The translations under genes and the position numbers were made by a program. From the NCBI GenBank assembly GCA_017881725.1, contig JADGQO010000199.1, positions 1 through 52,737 on the forward strand: DNA of 52,737 bases, written 5' to 3'. Source of the stretch: Fibrobacteria bacterium. GTDB taxonomy: Bacteria > Fibrobacterota > Fibrobacteria > UBA11236. Under the pieces are notes generated by a model. The model saw only the letters and a program-made list of their open reading frames with translations, did no database searches and was not told the origin of the DNA. How positions within the stretch are numbered: the stretch's first letter is position 1; each line of letters begins with the position of its first letter. This document shows positions 32,543-41,393 of this stretch, one piece after another.

Positions 32543-35247
32543 GTTTTTCCCTCCGTCGGTCCAGCTATCGAGGTTCGGTTTCGGATATCATGCGTCCGGG
32601 AGCGGCCCAGCCCTTTCTGCAGCCGTGGTACGTTCCTATCTCCTGTAACGCGCGGGATACGGGCATGCCCATGGGCGGCATCGGGAACGCATTTACCCTG
32701 ACGCCGGCGGGAACCACGCCGGTGCTCTCCTGGTTGGACGGCATCCATGTGACGGGTCCGGTCGACGCGCCTATTCGATTGCAGAATATTTTCTTCGCCG
32801 AGCGCCGGGTGGATGCGCCCCTCGAAGTGATCGATGCGGGAGCCATTCTGCGTTTCAACGATTACCAGCCCCTCTTGCGTCAGGATGGACGCCGTTGGCT
32901 GTCGGGAAGGGAAATGCCCGCAGAGGTAAAAAGCACCGTTACGCAGATGGCGGCGGAGCCCGGATTGTACCGCGATAACTCGGCGGCCCTGCGACGCTGG
33001 CAAGTTACCCTGTCGCCGCGCACCTTGGCACTGTCGAAAAAGAGACACACGGCGGAGCTTTCCCGCGCGTTGTTGCTGGATATTTTCGGCGGATCATTGT
33101 CCTTGCAAGCCAAGTTTTCCGGCGCCTTGACCGGTGATGTCGAGGAACAGAAAATCGACGGCCAAAAGGCCTACTCCGCGGATTCGATGGCGTATGTGGG
33201 CTTATACCCGTTGGCGGAAACCGTTTATCGGAATCCGGGGCACGATCTGATTCTCACCCGGAGGAATTTCTCGCCGGTGATTTGCGGCGATGAACGCGCT
33301 TGTTCCCTTCCTGTGTCGATTACGGAGATCGAATTCGAAAATCCCACGGCGCAACCGCTCGAAGCCACGGTCGTATGGACCTTGGAAAATCTGTGCGGCG
33401 ATCTTGTGGTGAAGGAAAGGCCCGGCGTCCAGGACGCTTGGTTCCGCGTGGTGCGCACGGCGCGTTACCAGATCGGGGAGGCTATCCACGATCGCCTACC
33501 GCAGGACGGGCGGACGATTTTAGGCTTCGCGCATACTTTGGAAAATCCCGATGTGGACTCCGATTTTTCCGGCGGCATGGCCTTGGCGATGGAATGCGAA
33601 AGCCCCGACAGCGATTTCTATGCTACGGCGCATCCGACTTTTTACGTCGCTGATGCGGAACGGATTACGCGGGAGGCCTTGGACACGGGCCGCATCGCGC
33701 CTCCGCCGGCGGAGATGCTCGCGACGGGGCGTGAGCGCCGCATGGGAGCGTTATGCGCCACGGTGGTCGTGCCTGCGGGCGGCCGCCGGAAGGTGCGCTT
33801 CGCCTTGGCATTGGATTTCCCGAACATCAAGATGCGGGGCTTCTCGTCCCGGAAGAAATACACGGAATTTTTCCCTCAGGACCCGGGCCGCGCGGCTTTG
33901 TTGGCGCTGGAAACCCTGCGCCGAGGCGATGATTACCTAGCGCGGATTCTCAAGGACCATGCGGGTATGGACGAAACGGGTCCCCTGGCCGATTTCCTGA
34001 AAACTGCACCGTCCGCCGAAGCCGCAAATCGGTTCCAGACCCTGCTGGCCAACTCCCTGGGCTTCTTGGCCGACGCCACGGTGTGGGATAATCAGGAACA
34101 TTTCTGGGTGCGCGAGTGCGCCGATTATCCCTTCTTCAATTCGCTCGACGTCTATTTCTACGGCTCTTTTTCCGTGCTGCGCCTTCTGCCCCGCATGGAC
34201 GGCAGCGTGCTTAGGGAATTCGCCCGGGCCGTGCTGCAAGAAGATCCTACCGTCCGCCGCCATTGGATATACTCCCATCAACCCTTCGCGGACTTGCCCG
34301 ATCCCCGGCATCAAGGCCCGCGCGGGGTAACCGGTGCGGTACCCCATGACATGGGCAGTCCTTTCGATCCCAAGCCGGACGCTTACATATGGCACAATGT
34401 GAAGCATTGGAAGGATTTGGCGCCGAAGTTCTTATTGCTGGTATGGCGTCATTACAAGTTGACGGGCGACAAGGCTTTCCTTTCCGATTGCCGGGAAGCG
34501 GCTTTCGCGGCCTTAAAATACCTATCCGATATGCGCGAGCCGGGGGAGACCATCCCGCTGACGCACGGCACGGATGACACATTCGACAACTTGGCCTCGC
34601 ACGGCATCTCCATCTATTGCGGATCGCTGTGGGTCGCGGCTTTGTCGGCCGGGGCCGCCATCGCCGAAGCGCTGGGTGAAAAGGATAAAGCCGAGGACTG
34701 GCAAGCCCTGGGCGCATTGGCTCAGCGCGATCTGACCCAAACCTTGTGGGACGAAAAAACCGGCGGTTACCTGTTCTATAAGATTCCCGGTTCCGGCGCG
34801 GTCAGCGACGACGTGTTCGCGGATCAATTGCTATCGGACCTGTGGCTGGAGCTGCTTGGTCTGCCGGAGATCACTCCCAAGAATAAAAGGCTCCGTGTCG
34901 CGCGCCGCATCTTGGATAACAATTTCCACATCAACAGTCCCGGCGTGGGTGCGGCGAACCTATGCGCTGCGGATGGTAAAGCGCTGGACTCGTTCCAGGC
35001 CCAGGACGTTTGGGTCGGCGTGCAATTCAGCCTCGCGGCTGCAGCCGCGCGCGCAGGCGAAATCGCAGGCGCATGGGAACTCATCGAAGCCCAATACGAA
35101 AACCTATACAACCAAGCCAAGATTCCCTTCGGTGCTCCGGAGGGCTTCAATGCCAGCGTGCCCGGCAGCGAAGTCTTGCAGTACACTGCGGGGCGTTATT
35201 TGCGTCCCGGCATGGCCTGGGTGTTCGCGTGGGGAGTATCCGCTTAA
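32539..35247 (+). CDS. GH116-family glycosidase (beta-glucosidase / glucosylceramidase-like)
   Basis: This 902-residue protein has no signal peptide. The N-terminal half is a beta domain starting PMGGIGNAFTLTPAG, typical of GH116 ('GGIG.G...R...G'). The C-terminal (alpha/alpha)6 barrel holds the likely nucleophile in WVRECADYPFFNSLDVYFYGSF, aligned with 'LEG.EY...NTYDVHFY', and the acid/base region in THGTDDTFDN followed by YCGSLWVAAL. Known GH116 members cleave beta-glucosides, beta-xylosides or glucosylceramide. Coupling to a GH94 phosphorylase suggests both act on intracellular beta-glucan fragments. The ATG at 32539 overlaps the previous stop by 4 bases. Confidence 0.82.
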   Translation: MSFSLRRSSYRGSVSDIMRPGAAQPFLQPWYVPISCNARDTGMPMGGIGNAFTLTPAGTTPVLSWLDGIHVTGPVDAPIRLQNIFFAERRVDAPLEVIDAGAILRFNDYQPLLRQDGRRWLSGREMPAEVKSTVTQMAAEPGLYRDNSAALRRWQVTLSPRTLALSKKRHTAELSRALLLDIFGGSLSLQAKFSGALTGDVEEQKIDGQKAYSADSMAYVGLYPLAETVYRNPGHDLILTRRNFSPVICGDERACSLPVSITEIEFENPTAQPLEATVVWTLENLCGDLVVKERPGVQDAWFRVVRTARYQIGEAIHDRLPQDGRTILGFAHTLENPDVDSDFSGGMALAMECESPDSDFYATAHPTFYVADAERITREALDTGRIAPPPAEMLATGRERRMGALCATVVVPAGGRRKVRFALALDFPNIKMRGFSSRKKYTEFFPQDPGRAALLALETLRRGDDYLARILKDHAGMDETGPLADFLKTAPSAEAANRFQTLLANSLGFLADATVWDNQEHFWVRECADYPFFNSLDVYFYGSFSVLRLLPRMDGSVLREFARAVLQEDPTVRRHWIYSHQPFADLPDPRHQGPRGVTGAVPHDMGSPFDPKPDAYIWHNVKHWKDLAPKFLLLVWRHYKLTGDKAFLSDCREAAFAALKYLSDMREPGETIPLTHGTDDTFDNLASHGISIYCGSLWVAALSAGAAIAEALGEKDKAEDWQALGALAQRDLTQTLWDEKTGGYLFYKIPGSGAVSDDVFADQLLSDLWLELLGLPEITPKNKRLRVARRILDNNFHINSPGVGAANLCAADGKALDSFQAQDVWVGVQFSLAAAAARAGEIAGAWELIEAQYENLYNQAKIPFGAPEGFNASVPGSEVLQYTAGRYLRPGMAWVFAWGVSA

Positions 35248-35456
35248 ATAAACCCATTTGAAATTCGTACAATCATCCTATACTTTATCGGCCGGGTGCG
35301 TTTTCCAATCGTCGGATCCCAACCCCTATTCCGGCTTATCCTGCGCTGACAAGATTTCCAAAATGGGGAACGAGTTGGTTGCCTTTGAAGCCTCCAAACC
35401 CTCCAAACCCAAAACGTTGTCGAAGGCTTCCGCTGCGGATTCGACCCCATCGGTGA

Positions 35457-35837
35457 TCGGTACCCCTGCGGACAGTTCGCGGAGCGTGGATAGTCGATTC
35501 AACCAAGCCCGTGATTCTTCCGACAACCCTAACCGCCATCCAAATCGTGACTTCATTGGCATTTGTCACCCATATCGGAATTTTCGATTATCGCAACTGG
35601 TTGATCCGGGAAATGGATCAGGATTTCGGATATCACGGTGAGTTGACCAACGCTTCCCGCGTGGTTTCCGGCGGGAAGGCGGCTTATTTGTATTGGGACA
35701 ATCATGATGCCAAAGGGAATCAGGCGGAAGACGGAATTTACGTTTGGAAAATCCATATTGTCCTGGCATCGAACAAGGTCGTCGACCTCACCCAGAAGAC
35801 GGGATTGCTTGGGCCTGCCTGCACGGCCGCACCGTAG
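35457..35837 (+). pseudogene. C-terminal remnant of an exported protein (FlgD/sorting-type Ig domain)
   Basis: The open frame encodes a beta domain: THIGIFDYRNWLIREMDQDF, then GGKAAYLYWDNHDAKGNQ, then DGIYVWKIHIVLASNK. This is the 'YD..GN.V...W.G.D..G...  .GVY.WK' pattern of FlgD-type Ig domains at the ends of secreted proteins in the FCB group. It has no start or signal peptide, and the frame is closed by a stop at 35454. The preceding 200 bases (about 35260-35450) look coding in another frame, with a Pro/Ser/Lys-rich stretch, so a frameshift separates them. I read this as the decayed end of a larger surface protein. Confidence 0.5.
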
Positions 35838-36065
35838 AGGAATGGTTTACGTTCAAATACGATAGTTACGCTCTTTCCTTCGAAGGTTCCAAAGTGGACC
35901 GGAAAGATTACACCTTCGACCTCCTTTTGGGATATGACGTGAACAAGATTAATCCCGCTCAGGCGCTGGGATGCTTATACCGCCTTTATATCTATGCCCA
36001 CGGGGGCGGCGAGCGAGGGTTATTTAAGATTGGATTTTTCCGTAGCCTACGGCCGGTGAAAGGCT
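35838..36065 (+). other. Weakly coding stretch between the remnant and recD2
   Basis: One plus-strand frame stays open to 36082 (EEWFTFKYDSYALSFEGSKV, DYTFDLLLGYDVNK, LYRLYIYAHGG). It has no start of its own and overlaps the end of recD2. I do not recognise it. It may be a further scrap of the decayed gene to the left. Confidence 0.25.
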
Positions 36066-36069
36066 TAAG

Positions 36070-38304
36070 TCAAAACGCGTAACCGCCGATTTCTTCCCGC
36101 AGGGCCTCGGCCAAAAGGGTATTGCGCGCCACGGCGGGATTGTTCTCCACGGCTTTTTGGATCGCGTCGGGTTGACCGGCCAGGAAAAGGCGTTCGCGCG
36201 CGCGCGTGATGCCCGTGTAAAGCAGGTTTCGCTGCAACATCACCCAATGGGCCCGTCCCATAATCATCACCACGGCTTTGAACTCGCTGCCTTGGCTTTT
36301 GTGGATGGTCACGGCGTAGGCCAAGGATAACTGTTCGAGATCCTCGTATGCGTAGGTCACCACTTCGCCGTCGAAGTCCACCGTCAGGCTGCGCGCGGTT
36401 TTGGAGACGGAGGAGACGAATCCGATGTCGCCATTGAAAACATTCTTGTCGTAATTGTTGCGGAGTTGCATGACCTTGTCCCTAGTCCGGATGACTCTTT
36501 CGCGGACGTCAAGGCCTTCGGAATTCGGATTGAGCTTGGCCTGCAAGGCGGCGTTCAAGGCCAAGGTGCCGAGCGGTCCCTGGTTCATGGGGGTCAGCAC
36601 CTGGATGTCCAGGAGCGGGCTGTAGCCGAAGCGCGCGGGCAAGGTTTCCGCCACCAAGGTCGCGATGCGCGCGGGAGCGTCAAGGCCGTCGCCGAGGTTC
36701 AGGAAATGGAAGTTGCCGTTGCTGTTTTCCCGCGCATCGACTTCACTGTGACCCGGGGATTCGCCATCCGCCCTGGGTCGCACGGCCGGTACCGTAACCG
36801 GGGCGATACCCTGGTGGATGCGATGGGCATTGGCCACGATCAGGGATTCCTCCGCCTGGCGGAAGATGCGATCCAGATGGAGATGCGGGATGGCGCCGGA
36901 GCGGATGAATTCGGCCAGCACCTTGCCCGGCCCCACGGAAGGCAATTGATCCGGGTCGCCGATGAGGATCAGCCGCGTGCCGGGCTTCACGCCTTTCAAC
37001 AGCGAGTACATCAACACGGTGTCGATCATGGACAATTCATCCACCACCAGCACGTCCGTCGGAAGGGGAGCCAAATCGTCATAGGTGAACTTATGCTGCA
37101 CGGCGTCGAATTTCAAAAGCCGATGGATGGTGGCGGCTCCGTGGCCGGTGACTTCCGACAAGCGCTTCGCGGCCCGACCGGTGGGCGCGGCCAACTTCAC
37201 CTTCAGTCCCGCGCGCTTGAAAACCTCCAGAATCCCCAGCACCGTGGTGGTCTTGCCCGTGCCCGGACCGCCCGTCAAAAGGAAAATACCTCGGCCCACG
37301 GCGTCGCGAATGCCGGCTTTCTGCTGATCGCTGTAGGTAAAGGCGCGGCCGTCCTTGCCTTTTCCGAAAGCCGCTTCCGCCGCCTGGATGGATTCGTTGA
37401 CCAAGCCCTTGGGAATGGCCTTGGGCGAGAAACACAATTGCGCCGCCCGCCGCGCGATGCCGCGCTCGCTGTGGAACAGGTAGGGCGGAAAATATCGGCC
37501 TTGCCCGTCATGGCGAACCTGATCCGTCACGGCAAGCCCGTCCAAGGTGAACACGATTTTTTCCGGCGCGCATTGCAACAAGGCCAGCGCTTTTTCGAGC
37601 AGGTCTTCACGGGGAAGAAAGACATGCCCCGCTTCTGTTGCCTTGGTTAATGCATGCGCCAGGCCCGCCTTGATGCGTTCGTAGGAGTCGTCGCCGAAGC
37701 CCAGCTTGCGCGCTATCGCGTCGGCCCGGAGGAAACCGATGCCCCAGATATCCTCGGCCAGTTGGTATGGATTGGCTTTTAATACGTTCGCTGCGTCCGC
37801 GCCGTAATGCTTGGAAATCCGGGCGCTCAGTCCGGCGCTCAGATTATGCGCCTGCAGGAAATAAAGGATTTCGCGCGTGCTCTGGTTGTCGTGCCAGGCC
37901 AACATCAACTTCGCGCGGGCCTTACCCGTCAGTCGCGGAATTTCCGAAAGTCTTTCCGGATGCTTGTCCAGGACTTCGAAGGTTTCCAATCCGAAGTGCT
38001 TGACCAGCTTGGACGCCATCGCCGGCCCGACGCCTTTCAAGGTGCCGCCGCCCAGGTACCGCTCCATGGCCTCGAGGTTGTCAGGGGCTAAAAGCTTGTA
38101 GCCTTTAGCTTTGAATTGTTCGCCGAAGGTTTCGTGCTTCGTCCATTCACCCTCGACCTCCAACATTTCCCCGGGGCTGAGTTTGGGGAAAACGCCGATG
38201 GCTGTGAAGGCGCGATCGGTTAAGGCCTCGGTCAATTTGAGGACCGAATATCCGTTGTCCGGATTGTGGAAGGTGATGGTTTTGACGATGGCTTTATGAA
38301 TCAT
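36070..38304 (-). CDS. recD2: RecD2-type ATP-dependent 5'-3' DNA helicase
   Basis: This 744-residue helicase acts in DNA repair outside the RecBCD complex. The N-terminal region has an OB-like part and tandem helix-hairpin-helix motifs (LKGVGPAMASKLVKHFG and DIWGIGFLRADAIARKLG), which distinguish RecD2 from RecD. The motor carries Walker A GGPGTGKTT, APTGRAAKRL, Walker B VVDELSMID, GDPDQLPSVGPG and the C-terminal VTIHKSQGSEF. A charged insert of about 30 residues (RPRADGESPG, DARENSNGN) sits between motifs III and IV. The ATG at 38304 is preferred: the 17 residues before it would be encoded within a terminator hairpin. Confidence 0.92.
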   Translation of the reverse strand: MIHKAIVKTITFHNPDNGYSVLKLTEALTDRAFTAIGVFPKLSPGEMLEVEGEWTKHETFGEQFKAKGYKLLAPDNLEAMERYLGGGTLKGVGPAMASKLVKHFGLETFEVLDKHPERLSEIPRLTGKARAKLMLAWHDNQSTREILYFLQAHNLSAGLSARISKHYGADAANVLKANPYQLAEDIWGIGFLRADAIARKLGFGDDSYERIKAGLAHALTKATEAGHVFLPREDLLEKALALLQCAPEKIVFTLDGLAVTDQVRHDGQGRYFPPYLFHSERGIARRAAQLCFSPKAIPKGLVNESIQAAEAAFGKGKDGRAFTYSDQQKAGIRDAVGRGIFLLTGGPGTGKTTTVLGILEVFKRAGLKVKLAAPTGRAAKRLSEVTGHGAATIHRLLKFDAVQHKFTYDDLAPLPTDVLVVDELSMIDTVLMYSLLKGVKPGTRLILIGDPDQLPSVGPGKVLAEFIRSGAIPHLHLDRIFRQAEESLIVANAHRIHQGIAPVTVPAVRPRADGESPGHSEVDARENSNGNFHFLNLGDGLDAPARIATLVAETLPARFGYSPLLDIQVLTPMNQGPLGTLALNAALQAKLNPNSEGLDVRERVIRTRDKVMQLRNNYDKNVFNGDIGFVSSVSKTARSLTVDFDGEVVTYAYEDLEQLSLAYAVTIHKSQGSEFKAVVMIMGRAHWVMLQRNLLYTGITRARERLFLAGQPDAIQKAVENNPAVARNTLLAEALREEIGGYAF

Positions 38305-38311
38305 AAACGAG

Positions 38312-38333
38312 AAAAGGGCTTGGGAGCCCTTTT
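38312..38333 (-). terminator. Hairpin between the 31-residue gene and recD2
   Basis: A perfect nine-base stem (AAAAGGGCT / AGCCCTTTT) with a four-base loop is followed on the minus strand by TTTTCTCGTTT. It lies about 95 bases past the small gene's stop and just before the recD2 start, so it should separate the two transcripts or attenuate read-through. Confidence 0.7.
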
Positions 38334-38427
38334 CCTTCCATCCGAAAAATAACAACCGAGGAAGCTAAATCCGTTACGGGCGTCACACCCGATAGCTTAG
38401 GCGCGTGGATGCTCCTAAGCCCTGGAA

Positions 38428-38523
38428 TTACGCCAGCTTCTTCTTGTGGCGGTTCAGACGACGGCGCTTCTTCCGCTTGTGGGTCGCCATCTTCTTCCGC
38501 TTACGCTTTTTACCGCAAGGCAT
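38428..38523 (-). CDS. 31-residue Lys/Arg-rich protein (AURKAIP1/COX24-like ribosomal protein)
   Basis: The product starts MPCGKKRKRKKMATHKRKKR and ends NRHKKKLA; 18 of its 31 residues are Lys or Arg. The pattern 'MPCGKKRKRHK.ATHKRKKR...NRHKKK' is that of the short AURKAIP1/COX24-domain proteins seen in Bacteroidetes-type genomes, thought to be small ribosomal-subunit proteins. AAAAGGAAG precedes the ATG by about four bases. A terminator follows and a candidate promoter precedes it, so it is probably monocistronic. It is easily missed because of its length. Confidence 0.8.
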   Translation of the reverse strand: MPCGKKRKRKKMATHKRKKRRRLNRHKKKLA

Positions 38524-38614
38524 TTGCTTCCTTTTCTCCAGGCTTTGGGTCGGACCGCAATGGAAGGATTTCCAATGATTTAGCCCATGCCGGGTGCTCT
38601 AAAACAGGGCCTAC

Positions 38615-38643
38615 AATTTTGTAAAAATACCGGGGTTTGTCAA
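38615..38643 (-). promoter_or_regulatory. Candidate promoter for the 31-residue basic protein
   Basis: On the minus strand a perfect -35 TTGACA (38643-38638) is followed after 16-17 bases by a weak AT-rich -10 (CAAAAT or AAAATT). The transcript would start about 100 bases before the ATG at 38523. Confidence 0.4.
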
Positions 38644-38721
38644 TCCAGGAGGACCGTCCAGGGGCGAAATCATTTCATGATAAATTGTCGATCGGCCGAA
38701 TCCGGGCGAAATTAATGGGGC

Positions 38722-40284
38722 TTATTCGAAACGTTGCAGCAAGGCCTGGAAAAGCCCCTGCGCAAAATCCCCCAGCCCCGGGTCGCGCGCCCCCATGGTA
38801 ACGACCCAATCGCCCGGCTTGGCTATTCGCGAAATGGCTTCAATCACGGCGTCCTTGGTGGGGAAAAAGTGTCCCTGCGGCCCGCCCAACGCATTCAGAT
38901 CATCGATCAAATCCGCCGAGGAAATCGATTTATCCGCCGTGCCTCCCGCATAATAAATCTCGGGCATGAAAAGATGATCTTCCGGACCCAGGGCGGCGGC
39001 GATGGCGGCCGTTAGTTCACGGCGCATCAGTTTCATGGGCGCGAATCCATGGGGATGGAAAACCGCCAACACGCGCCGGGGTTTCCCGTCGGAGGCGTGT
39101 TTAACCGTTTCCAGGCAGGCTTGGACCTTGGCGGGATTATGCGCAAAATCATCCACGACGGTGACGCCCACCGTATCTTGTAGGTTACCCTGCGCGTCGG
39201 CAACGTTAGCAAGTCCCTGGCCGTCCGCAGCGCCCGTCCGGGTCGACACGGAACCGCCCGCGACGCCGACGAGAACATGCCGCCGCTCGACGCCGCGATA
39301 GGCAGCGATGCCCTCGGCGCAACGCTCCAGGGGGATTTCCAGGGCCCGACCCACGGCGATGGCGGCTATGGCATTGGCCAAATTGTGCCGGCCGGGAACG
39401 GGAACGCAAAAAGCCACGCCCGCGAGGACGAAGTTTGTTTCCCAATCGCCCAGGCGGATGTTTTCGGCCCGGACTTCGGCGACGGCCCTGGCGCCGGACT
39501 TGGACCCTCCCTCGGCGCCACCCTTGGAGATTCCATCGGGCCTTAACCCGACCTCGTCGGGCTTGAACCCGATTCCATCGGGCCAGAACCAGGAATCCTG
39601 GTCACGATGCAATTCCCGGCAATGGGAATCGGCGTGGTTCAGGATGACGCTGCCTTGGGTTTGATCGCGGAACTGCCGGAACAGAGGAATCAACTCAGCG
39701 ATTTCCTTATGATCTTTTTCGATGTTCAGGATCAAGGCGATTTGCGGGGCGTACTTGATTAGGCTGCCGTCGCTTTCATCCGCCTCGATGGCGAGCCACT
39801 CCCCGGTACCGCCTACGGCATTGCCCAACAGGCCTTGGGACTGCAAGGAGTTTAGGTTTGCGCCGGTGATGAGGGACGGTTGCAAGCCTCCGGCGGCCAG
39901 GACATGATAAATCATGCCCGTCACCGTGGATTTTCCTGAGGTGCCCGAAACGGCGATGGTCCGCTTGCGCCGAGCCAGCTCAGCCAACACGTCGGAGCGG
40001 TGCAGGATGGGAAGTCCCAGTCTCCGCGCGGTCTGGATTTCCGGGTTTTGGGCTTCGATGGCCGTGGAGACGACCAGGCAAGAGCATCCCTCCGGTCCCG
40101 TGCCGTCCTGGGGTTTCAGCGCCACGCCAATGCTTTGGAAATATTCGCGCTTTTTAGCTTCCGCGCCGCGGTCGAGGCTACGGTCGGATCCGGAAACGGG
40201 AATGCCTTGGAAAGCCAGGTATTGGGCCAGGGCGCTCATGCCCGTGCCTGCGATGCCGGAGAAGAAAGGCCGGGTAAGGTCCAT
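38722..40284 (-). CDS. MurC/Mpl-type Mur ligase
   Basis: This 520-residue ATP-dependent ligase belongs to the UDP-N-acetylmuramate family. The N-terminal nucleotide-binding part starts FFSGIAGTGMSALAQYLA and includes SGSDRSLDRG. The ATP loop is SGTSGKSTVTGMI, and IEADESDGS, LNIEKDHKE and VVDDFAHNPAKVQACL follow. These fit MurC (adds L-Ala) or Mpl (recycles the tripeptide). It stands outside any division-cell-wall cluster, which favours Mpl or a paralogue, but I cannot decide. Two low-complexity inserts are present: a 7-residue repeat (PDGIGFK, PDEVGLR, PDGISKG) and a Gly/Asp/Ala stretch (ADGQGLANVADAQGN). The ATG at 40284 gives the family's usual N-terminus. Confidence 0.82.
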   Translation of the reverse strand: MDLTRPFFSGIAGTGMSALAQYLAFQGIPVSGSDRSLDRGAEAKKREYFQSIGVALKPQDGTGPEGCSCLVVSTAIEAQNPEIQTARRLGLPILHRSDVLAELARRKRTIAVSGTSGKSTVTGMIYHVLAAGGLQPSLITGANLNSLQSQGLLGNAVGGTGEWLAIEADESDGSLIKYAPQIALILNIEKDHKEIAELIPLFRQFRDQTQGSVILNHADSHCRELHRDQDSWFWPDGIGFKPDEVGLRPDGISKGGAEGGSKSGARAVAEVRAENIRLGDWETNFVLAGVAFCVPVPGRHNLANAIAAIAVGRALEIPLERCAEGIAAYRGVERRHVLVGVAGGSVSTRTGAADGQGLANVADAQGNLQDTVGVTVVDDFAHNPAKVQACLETVKHASDGKPRRVLAVFHPHGFAPMKLMRRELTAAIAAALGPEDHLFMPEIYYAGGTADKSISSADLIDDLNALGGPQGHFFPTKDAVIEAISRIAKPGDWVVTMGARDPGLGDFAQGLFQALLQRFE

Positions 40285-40290
40285 TCCTGG

Positions 40291-40308
40291 GGTAACGCTC
40301 AGGTTACT
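40291..40308. repeat. GGTAAC-N6-GTTACC-type palindrome between two genes (11 of 12)
   Basis: GGTAAC and GTTACT are separated by six bases. The site lies immediately before the Mur ligase start and overlaps the last bases of the HEAT-repeat gene. Confidence 0.6.
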
Positions 40309-41260
40309 CCGCGCTGTTTTCGTCGGAAGAGGAGCCGCCTTCCGATCCAGAGTTGTCGAGGATATCCTCGATTTCACTCAGGATCAGGCCGTCGTCCCAG
40401 ATGTTTTCGCCTTTATTCAACATGAGTCGCTGCTTGAGGCAGCTCTTCGCGACCACGATGGCCTCGCGGACTTCCTCGCTGGGCTCGTCCTTCTCCAGGA
40501 TGCGGATGATTTCCGGTAGTTTGGCCAACGGCGCGATGCCGCCTAGGGCGACGATGCATTCGTAGCGCACGTCCTGGCTCGTGGACTTGGCCAATTGCAA
40601 CAGGCGTTCCACGGATTCATGCAGTTCCAGGCTGGCGGCCGAATGGATGGCTTCCAGCAGAACCGGCTCACTGACGGAGTAGAGTTCTTCGAGAATGAGG
40701 CGTTCGAATACGGCGTCCTTGATGAGGCCCATGGCGTACAGGGCGCTGACCTTGACGTAGGGATTGGGCGCTTGATGGTAGAAGCGCATGACGATTTGCC
40801 GTATCGAAGGCAGGAACCCCAAATATCCCAGGCCCTCCAGGGCGCGGCGGCGGACTTCCATGCTTTCCATGGGAGCGTCGACTTTGGCCAAGAGGTACTC
40901 GCGGACATTTTGATAGAATTCACGTGAGACTTGCGCGCAACCGCCTTTGAATCCCGGCGGCAACTCCTCTTCGAATTCCAGCCCGTCCTGGATAACGGCT
41001 CCCAGGCAGCTATTCGCCATGGCGCGGATTTCCTCTTCCGGGTAATCATGCGCCATTTTAAGGATTTCTTGGAAAAGGCTTTCATCGGAGACATAATTGC
41101 TCGCGGCCTGCATGGCGGAAAGAATAATCTCCTGATCCTCCGACAATAAATAGCCCTTCAACAATTTCGTGACGTCCACGCCGTCGAAATCGCGATTCCC
41201 GATATCTTCGATGCGCTTCAGAATCTGGAGCTTCTCGTCCAAAGGGGATGCATTTTCCAT
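40304..41260 (-). CDS. HEAT-repeat protein
   Basis: This 318-residue, acidic, all-helical protein lacks a signal peptide. Repeating helix pairs of about 30-38 residues show HEAT/PBS-type pattern: RRRALEGLGYLGFLPSIRQIV, KVSALYAMGLIKDAVFERL, LLEAIHSAASLELHESVERLL and RYECIVALGGIAPLAKLPEII. Such scaffolds bind proteins, and the role here is unknown. The C-terminus is an acidic Ser/Glu tail. It is upstream of the Mur ligase on the same strand with a 19-base gap, so co-transcription is likely. Confidence 0.8.
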   Translation of the reverse strand: MENASPLDEKLQILKRIEDIGNRDFDGVDVTKLLKGYLLSEDQEIILSAMQAASNYVSDESLFQEILKMAHDYPEEEIRAMANSCLGAVIQDGLEFEEELPPGFKGGCAQVSREFYQNVREYLLAKVDAPMESMEVRRRALEGLGYLGFLPSIRQIVMRFYHQAPNPYVKVSALYAMGLIKDAVFERLILEELYSVSEPVLLEAIHSAASLELHESVERLLQLAKSTSQDVRYECIVALGGIAPLAKLPEIIRILEKDEPSEEVREAIVVAKSCLKQRLMLNKGENIWDDGLILSEIEDILDNSGSEGGSSSDENSAE

Positions 41261-41393
41261 GTCTAAAAATTAGGAAATTATTCCCTGGGCCGTTGCATGC
41301 GCCGATTCATGAATAGTTTTCAACATCTCAATTCGAGGCATACTTTGGAAATTTTACCCAATTTTGTTTATTAATCCGCGAATGATAAAATTA

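Noticed and set aside
36793-36810. CGTAAC-N6-GATACC inside recD2 as another member of the palindrome family
   Set aside because: Two mismatches out of twelve; such sites are expected by chance within a window of this size.
36466-37650. A 394-codon plus-strand frame opposite recD2
   Set aside because: It is a shadow: RecD2 motifs on the minus strand are continuous through the same bases.
38722-40377. A longer start for the Mur ligase at 40377
   Set aside because: The extra 31 residues would be encoded within the end of the HEAT-repeat gene, and the family's N-terminus begins at the ATG at 40284.
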